Source: Diorhabda sublineata (lineage: Eukaryota > Arthropoda > Insecta > Coleoptera > Chrysomelidae). From it: 64,000 bases of DNA. Both the position numbers and the translations under genes were made by a program. Shown here one piece after another: positions 62,801 to 64,000 of this stretch (positions within the stretch are counted from its first letter, which is position 1; each line of letters begins with the position of its first letter). The notes beneath the pieces are model-generated. The model made no database searches. It saw only the letters and a list, made by a program, of their open reading frames with translations, and was not told where the DNA came from. The stretch lies in assembly GCF_026230105.1 (NCBI RefSeq), contig NC_079475.1, positions 11,114,125 through 11,178,124 on the forward strand. Direction: 5' to 3'.

Positions 62801-64000
62801 TTGCTGCTGCTGATGACCTTTCGCAGGTCCTTTTTTTGCTGCTTTGTACTCCTCCGTTAGTGCTTCTGCGTCTGCCCTATTGTGGGATCTCTGGGCGATT
62901 CGTCTCGATCGGATACAGGCTGTTCGTAGCTCGGCAATTTCCTCGTTCCACCAGTAAACAGATCTTCGTGGAGGTTATTATTATTGATATAATTATACAT
63001 GGTGTATAATTTTCTTCAACTTTCAACTTCTTTTAGTGATAATTTGTCCTGATTTTAGGTCTGTTTACTATGAAAATCAGTTTAAATACTATTTTTTTTA
63101 TTTAAATCGGATTTTCATAAAAAAGAGGCTTAATAACTCGTATCTTTTTCTTTGGGTCTTACTCACACTTCAGGATTTTTTCTTTATTTTTTTATTACTA
63201 CCCGTATATAATCTTTCAATTACTATTTACAATTTCTGATTTTCCTTATTCACATTTTTCAGTCCTTACTCACACTTCAGGATCCCTTTTTTATTTTTGT
63301 TAAATCACAACCTTTTTTAAAAGCCTTTTATAAACTTTTTTAAAGATAGTCATTGTTTTAAATTATTACTACAAAGTTGACAATATAAGGTCAACATTAA
63401 TTTATATATTACTTTATATTAAAAATTAATTTCGATTCATGATTCGATAATCATAAAAGTTTCTCACTTTATTGAATGGCGAATTATGAATATTAGATTT
63501 TCCCGCTTACCTTCTAGGTAAATGACTAGGTTCAATAGCTCCCAATTCCCCAAACAGATCTCCGCAGGCCAGTTTCAGTGTTTCATCTTTTTCTCTACAC
63601 CCCGTTGTTAAAACATCAATAAGTTCAACTATGGTAGCATCAATTCCATTATAATCGAGGATCATTTGATCCAGTGCTTCTCTGTCTTGTTCTAAATAAG
63701 TTTTGAGTTGCTTGAGACCCTGTATACGAACTTCTGTGGATTCGTGCATTATGTATTTCAAAAATCTCTGAATCTTCTCTTTCAAATTATTTTTTTCGAA
63801 CAACTCCAGATATTTCCTAATAACCATAATGATCTCCAGGTTAATTTTGTTATGGCTAACGAAAAATAAATCTGGTATATGATTCTTCATGTGGATTTCA
63901 TTTTGTATAATCAGATAATTCAACATATCGTTTACTTCTGTTGTACAATGATCAATTAAAGGTAGTACGGAAACACAAATCACAGCTAAGTGTGGTCCTA
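38804..64000 (-). CDS. ATR: ATR checkpoint kinase (mei-41 orthologue), 3' part
   Basis: Twenty exons (minus, phases all consistent): 64000-63511 (runs off the window), 58922-58814, 57991-57756, 55810-55591, 55235-55062, 53365-53222, 53106-52936, 51657-51423, 50459-50212, 50138-49968, 49908-49721, 48775-48646, 47742-47398, 47134-46857, 46207-45998, 42148-41919, 41099-40948, 40766-40607, 39279-39035, 38977-38804. They encode the last ~1435 residues of a PI3K-like kinase that senses RPA-coated single-stranded DNA in the nucleus and signals to Chk1. HEAT/FAT blocks include GKSLQYGTHYIYQSMPRMLS and LTAFSQLVSRICH. The kinase has SLQKPRKISLKGSDG, the catalytic loop GLGDRHGEN and the VDFNCLFNKG activation motif. 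The protein ends in a FATC tail, LCQMYLGWGAYL. No stop or frameshift was found. Collinearity with vertebrate ATR makes the identity firm; single splice sites are predictions, the donor at 55062 being the least certain. Confidence 0.95.
39850..40070 (-). mobile_element. LINE reverse-transcriptase thumb fragment
   Basis: The minus strand reads KASRRLLRSAIYSTILYIAP followed by VWTYSMEVAKN, the R-R-x-L-x-x-x-x-x-S-x-x-L-Y-A-A-P-V-W segment downstream of the reverse transcriptase in R1/Jockey LINEs. Short and truncated. Confidence 0.55.
40066..40420 (-). pseudogene. Mariner transposase fragment
   Basis: The minus strand reads KAPSHTLTIAMSKIHEFHVE, then CYSPDLARSYFLLFPNLKAS. The first half corresponds to the D-N-A-P-S-H-T second catalytic block, here with K in place of D-N. 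The second corresponds to Y-S-P-D-L-A-P-S-D-Y, with the final catalytic Asp lost (RSY). A dead fragment. Confidence 0.72.
41141..41815. mobile_element. Foldback element with palindromic tandem units
   Basis: The inverted ends are TTGTTTTTAGGTCTCCTTCA (about 41147) and, inverted from 41815, TTGATTTTAGACCTCCTTTA. Between them are six copies of a unit containing CTTGACGTTTTGACCTAC...GTAGTAGGTCAAG, itself able to fold into a hairpin. Spacers such as TTTGTTTTGATTTTAGTTT repeat between them. The element fills an intron separating two ATR kinase exons. No coding capacity. Its superfamily is undetermined. Confidence 0.7.
42281..42318. repeat. Short CCTAAC/CTTAAC-type repeat
   Basis: An irregular run of ACCTAAC, ACTTAAC and ATAAC words. 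It resembles degenerate insect-telomere-like CCTAA sequence, but the period is irregular, so a plain microsatellite is as likely. Confidence 0.5.
42400..42830 (+). mobile_element. RTE/CR1-like LINE 3' fragment
   Basis: Broken plus-strand frames read TMRTVEMKILRSKQGKTLHD followed by RIRNENIKQ, then NSLEGRRPQERSPKR, in the order of the C-terminal region of insect endonuclease-reverse transcriptase LINEs. It is truncated and interrupted, and lies upstream of Mia40 in the same orientation. Confidence 0.6.
43189..43617 (+). CDS. CHCHD4: Mia40/CHCHD4 mitochondrial oxidoreductase
   Basis: A single uninterrupted 142-codon frame matches CHCHD4, the intermembrane-space import receptor that oxidises incoming cysteine-rich proteins and passes electrons to Erv1/ALR. 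The redox CPC motif is at residues 51-53 (INWSCPCLGG). The twin C-x9-C pairs are Cys62/Cys72 and Cys85/Cys95, followed by MEKYPNLYHKN. The N-terminus, MSYCQKLG...FATKEDHQ, is the expected one, so the start is secure. Length and acidic/low-complexity C-terminus fit the metazoan form, which lacks the yeast membrane anchor. The gene has no intron and lies inside an ATR intron (42149-45997) on the opposite strand. No poly(A) tract follows. All key cysteines are intact, so it is likely functional. Confidence 0.95.
   Translation: MSYCQKLGPNNKDIVIFATKEDHQIPSKVKLPEIKPQPGLVLENGDINWSCPCLGGLATGPCGVEFRNAFTCFHSAEGEEQSKECYSLFKTMQNCMEKYPNLYHKNLGGDRDDLTSTNTLSVTDSEVETPKGVDEKDNIVKK
43618..45997. other. ATR intron, region 3' of Mia40
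   Basis: Contains the Mia40 3' flank and a probable LINE fragment at 44010-44330. A 67-codon plus-strand frame (44509-44712, MMEELLNVKNEHDLIKGEII) has a protein-like charge pattern but no recognised family. The rest is unclassified. Confidence 0.4.
44010..44330 (+). mobile_element. Probable LINE C-terminal fragment
   Basis: Broken frames include RTPIGVLSG and TEGHLKTLDLVDRRQR, resembling the L-x-G-H-x-x-x-x-x-H-L-x-x-x-G-L-V-D segment at the end of Jockey-type RNase H regions. Weak and short. Confidence 0.35.
46208..46856. other. ATR intron with Tc1 scrap and exon-like copy
   Basis: At 46320-46450 the minus strand resembles a Tc1-type S-P-D-L-N-P-I-E segment (SLDRNPIEPL), very weak. At 46690-46800 lies one member of a paired repeat, described under the 54215 entry. 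Confidence 0.4.
46690..46800 (-). repeat. Exon-like repeat copy 1 (partner at 54215)
   Basis: The minus strand reads NLTLKEYAAAITLIVESFL and then a GC-type donor position (CTT/GCAAGTATA). The same unit recurs at 54215-54335. It is not part of the ATR protein. Confidence 0.5.
47743..48645. other. ATR intron, nothing recognised
   Basis: About 900 bp of AT-rich sequence with no coding content I can assign. Confidence 0.45.
48776..49720. other. ATR intron, nothing recognised
   Basis: About 950 bp of AT-rich sequence. No repeat boundaries were identified. Confidence 0.45.
50580..51185 (+). pseudogene. CR1-like reverse transcriptase fragment
   Basis: The plus strand reads LDSNKATSSDGIPPIVLNKY followed by AVELTSPLCKLFSLSL, the K-A-x-G-x-D-G-I-P-P block of CR1/Jockey reverse transcriptases. 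After frameshifts come SAITKVIEKVVNQQI-like, TWDLLTYLT, ALDISKAFEKIWHADFLNKM and VIPMGCILSPI (the V-P-Q-G-S-V-L-S-P block). Collinear but heavily decayed. It lies in an ATR intron, antisense to ATR. Confidence 0.78.
51694..51879 (-). other. Unrecognised open frame in ATR intron
   Basis: A 61-codon minus-strand frame, MEEDLKGICEYYVNCIESKK to about KDVELIKFLTK, looks protein-like. It lies between two ATR exons that join directly without it (...QHIQ to GLTQCY..., phase 0, collinear with vertebrate ATR). Its own downstream end lacks a GT donor (AAG/ATAAGT). It may be a decayed fragment of another gene. Confidence 0.35.
51880..52935. other. ATR intron with unclassified GC-richer repeat
   Basis: 52090-52700 is GC-richer than the flanks and looks repeat-derived, but I cannot name it with confidence. 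Confidence 0.35.
53366..54214. other. ATR intron, 5' of the minisatellite
   Basis: A sequence beginning CGTTACGAACTCGTCCCCGA at about 53443 could be a solo-LTR-like remnant, unproven. Otherwise nothing. Confidence 0.3.
54215..54335 (-). repeat. Exon-like repeat copy 2 (partner at 46690)
   Basis: The minus strand reads MNLDDNLTLEKCAAALAGIV then KCFL and a good GT donor (CTT/GTAAGTATAA). It aligns with 46690-46800 across both the coding-like part and the following sequence down to ATGCACTAGAAA. It is not part of ATR. It may be an exon of an unidentified gene copied into two ATR introns. Confidence 0.5.
54555..54935 (+). repeat. 57-bp minisatellite
   Basis: About six units of 57 bp carry AATTTTGCTGGGGAGTTCTT and AACAAATTATGCGTT. 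Starts at 54560, 54617, 54674 and 54731 are exactly 57 apart; after a 102-bp step, 54833 and 54890 follow. Since 57 is a multiple of 3, the plus strand shows a repeated 19-residue frame (ITNYALILLGSSF). This is most likely fortuitous, as the unit lies in an ATR intron. Confidence 0.8.
55236..56149. other. ATR introns around exon 55591-55810
   Basis: AT-rich sequence. Nothing recognised beyond the exon itself and the repeat beginning near 56150. Confidence 0.4.
56150..56765. repeat. Diverged ~157-bp tandem repeat
   Basis: Four diverged units contain GAATAACTCGAAAACTAC, CAAAATTCTC, TTTTTTCCTAACCTCA and TTCACCGTAAAATGGG. The word ATAACTCG begins at 56171, 56328, 56463 and 56619, so two steps are about 157 and one is 135. 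An old array in an ATR intron. Confidence 0.75.
56955..57610 (-). pseudogene. Unidentified coding fragment with 171-bp tandem duplications
   Basis: The minus strand reads QNAYKEDTTKKDDEFKSKLR, RRKAEAMRKHHRNCQQPAND and TMRVLMYDYHYSD (57602-57399). It then repeats in decayed form twice with an exact 171-bp (57-codon) step: ATGGTGTCA at 57130, 57301 and 57472. After the last copy comes GTALVKKRGYHVPLNAVLAS, a stop, then NRVDVIAELLNDDEGATRET and an acidic tail, EEEEEDEDSD. It has the look of a transposon-encoded protein end, family unknown. Confidence 0.5.
57992..58813. other. ATR intron, nothing recognised
   Basis: No family seen. Overlapping plus-strand frames at 58480-58762 are pyrimidine-rich low complexity. 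Confidence 0.4.
59040..59660 (+). pseudogene. Decayed mariner transposase in ATR intron
   Basis: The open frame ending at 59407 contains DERSVIKYLCLKELTNLLRF (mariner N-terminus), LKKYRQDKENFIAILITMVN and SWINHYVQTKIAEKSGTNKV. The latter is the W-I-H-H-Y-x-P-E-T-K block, with the first catalytic D-E replaced by N-S. After a stop, GFELVEYPLYFPDLVPSNYR and LEEPLRGKRFF correspond to the third catalytic block, with S-N in place of S-D. Internal deletions removed the linker and second Asp regions. It lies antisense to ATR. Confidence 0.72.
59661..60149. other. ATR intron, nothing recognised
   Basis: AT-rich sequence between the mariner relic and the LINE fragment. Confidence 0.4.
60150..60617 (+). 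pseudogene. RTE/CR1-like LINE fragment
   Basis: The plus strand reads LQEWIQSGNKGYFANLRLLK, KLITRRTRLKIYKTPIRPML, TYGSECWIMTQED and RIFERKVIRRIYGG. After a stop come NIVWFIKAQRLR and FDHIKRIG. This is the thumb/C-terminal region of insect endonuclease-reverse transcriptase LINEs. It ends beside the R1-like insertion at 60626. Confidence 0.75.
60626..62971 (-). mobile_element. 5'-truncated R1-like non-LTR retrotransposon
   Basis: A 2.35-kb minus-strand insertion ends in a 16-base poly(A) (T run 60624-60639). It has a candidate 8-bp target duplication, AGGTTATT (60618-60625 and 62972-62979). It carries reverse transcriptase and a C-terminal zinc-knuckle-like end but lacks ORF1 and the endonuclease. 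The body is much GC-richer than the host intron. Relatively young: only two frameshifts were needed to read through it. Confidence 0.85.
60828..62965 (-). pseudogene. R1-clade reverse transcriptase, frameshifted
   Basis: The frame starts RRSVYWWNEEIAELRTACIR, shifts within an A7 run near 62829-62836, then continues from NNDPWGTGYKIV. Reverse transcriptase blocks in order are NKAPGPDGIP, AYRPLSMLDTAGKLMEMLI, QYGFRPKRSTVGAIQEVI, TLDVKNAFNSARW, GVAQGSILGPDLWN and GYADDIAAVI, so the YADD catalytic motif is intact. A second shift near 61725-61760 (after PKTEIVL) leads into STAKYLGVTLDTKLCYWEHI and ILLYGAEIWADAL. The C-terminal block CKYCGVPDDAEHTFFACGRF follows (C-x2-C-x7-H-x4-C). These features fit the R1 group. 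The protein is dead through truncation and two shifts, and lies in sense orientation with ATR. Confidence 0.85.
62980..63510. other. ATR intron flank of the LINE insertion
   Basis: AT-rich. The direct repeats CTTACTCACACTTCAGGAT near 63158 and 63266 suggest a short local duplication. No gene seen. Confidence 0.45.

Overview
This is an insect-like nuclear genome window: AT-rich, with GT-AG split genes, long introns and many decayed Tc1/mariner, hAT-like, Harbinger-like, Helitron-like and non-LTR elements. The order cannot be fixed from sequence alone; a holometabolous insect such as a beetle is only a guess. There are no bacterial-style operons, CRISPR arrays or tRNA/rRNA genes that I could see.

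Layout. 1-4.9 kb: intergenic DNA with a long hairpin, a palindrome-bearing repeat, a Penelope-like fragment with a hammerhead-like motif, and a dead Tc1-like transposase. 5.3-11.3 kb (minus): an XK-related (XKR) membrane protein of 579 aa in five coding exons, with a probable 5' UTR exon near 18.6 kb. An intact DD41D Tc1/mariner transposon with full terminal inverted repeats lies in the presumed first XKR intron at 13.6-14.9 kb. 19.3-21.6 kb (plus): PPP2R3C, the B'' gamma regulatory subunit of PP2A (437 aa, three exons), arranged head to head with XKR. 21.7-38.7 kb: a 17 kb gene desert of relic transposons, including a 40-copy, 92-bp tandem array grown from the 3' end of a mariner transposase gene, and a hAT-like element nested in another.

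38.8-64.0 kb (minus): the C-terminal ~1435 codons of the DNA-damage checkpoint kinase ATR (mei-41 in flies) in 20 phase-consistent exons (FAT region, PI3K-like kinase, FATC); its 5' part lies beyond the right edge. Its introns hold an intronless Mia40/CHCHD4 gene on the opposite strand (43.2-43.6 kb), a foldback element made of palindromic tandem units, minisatellites, and an R1-like retrotransposon inserted beside an older LINE fragment.

The four cellular genes do not form a pathway: XKR (membrane/scramblase family), PPP2R3C (phosphatase targeting), ATR (genome surveillance) and Mia40 (mitochondrial disulfide relay) are simply neighbours. The most unusual content is in the repeats, chiefly the mariner-derived satellite.
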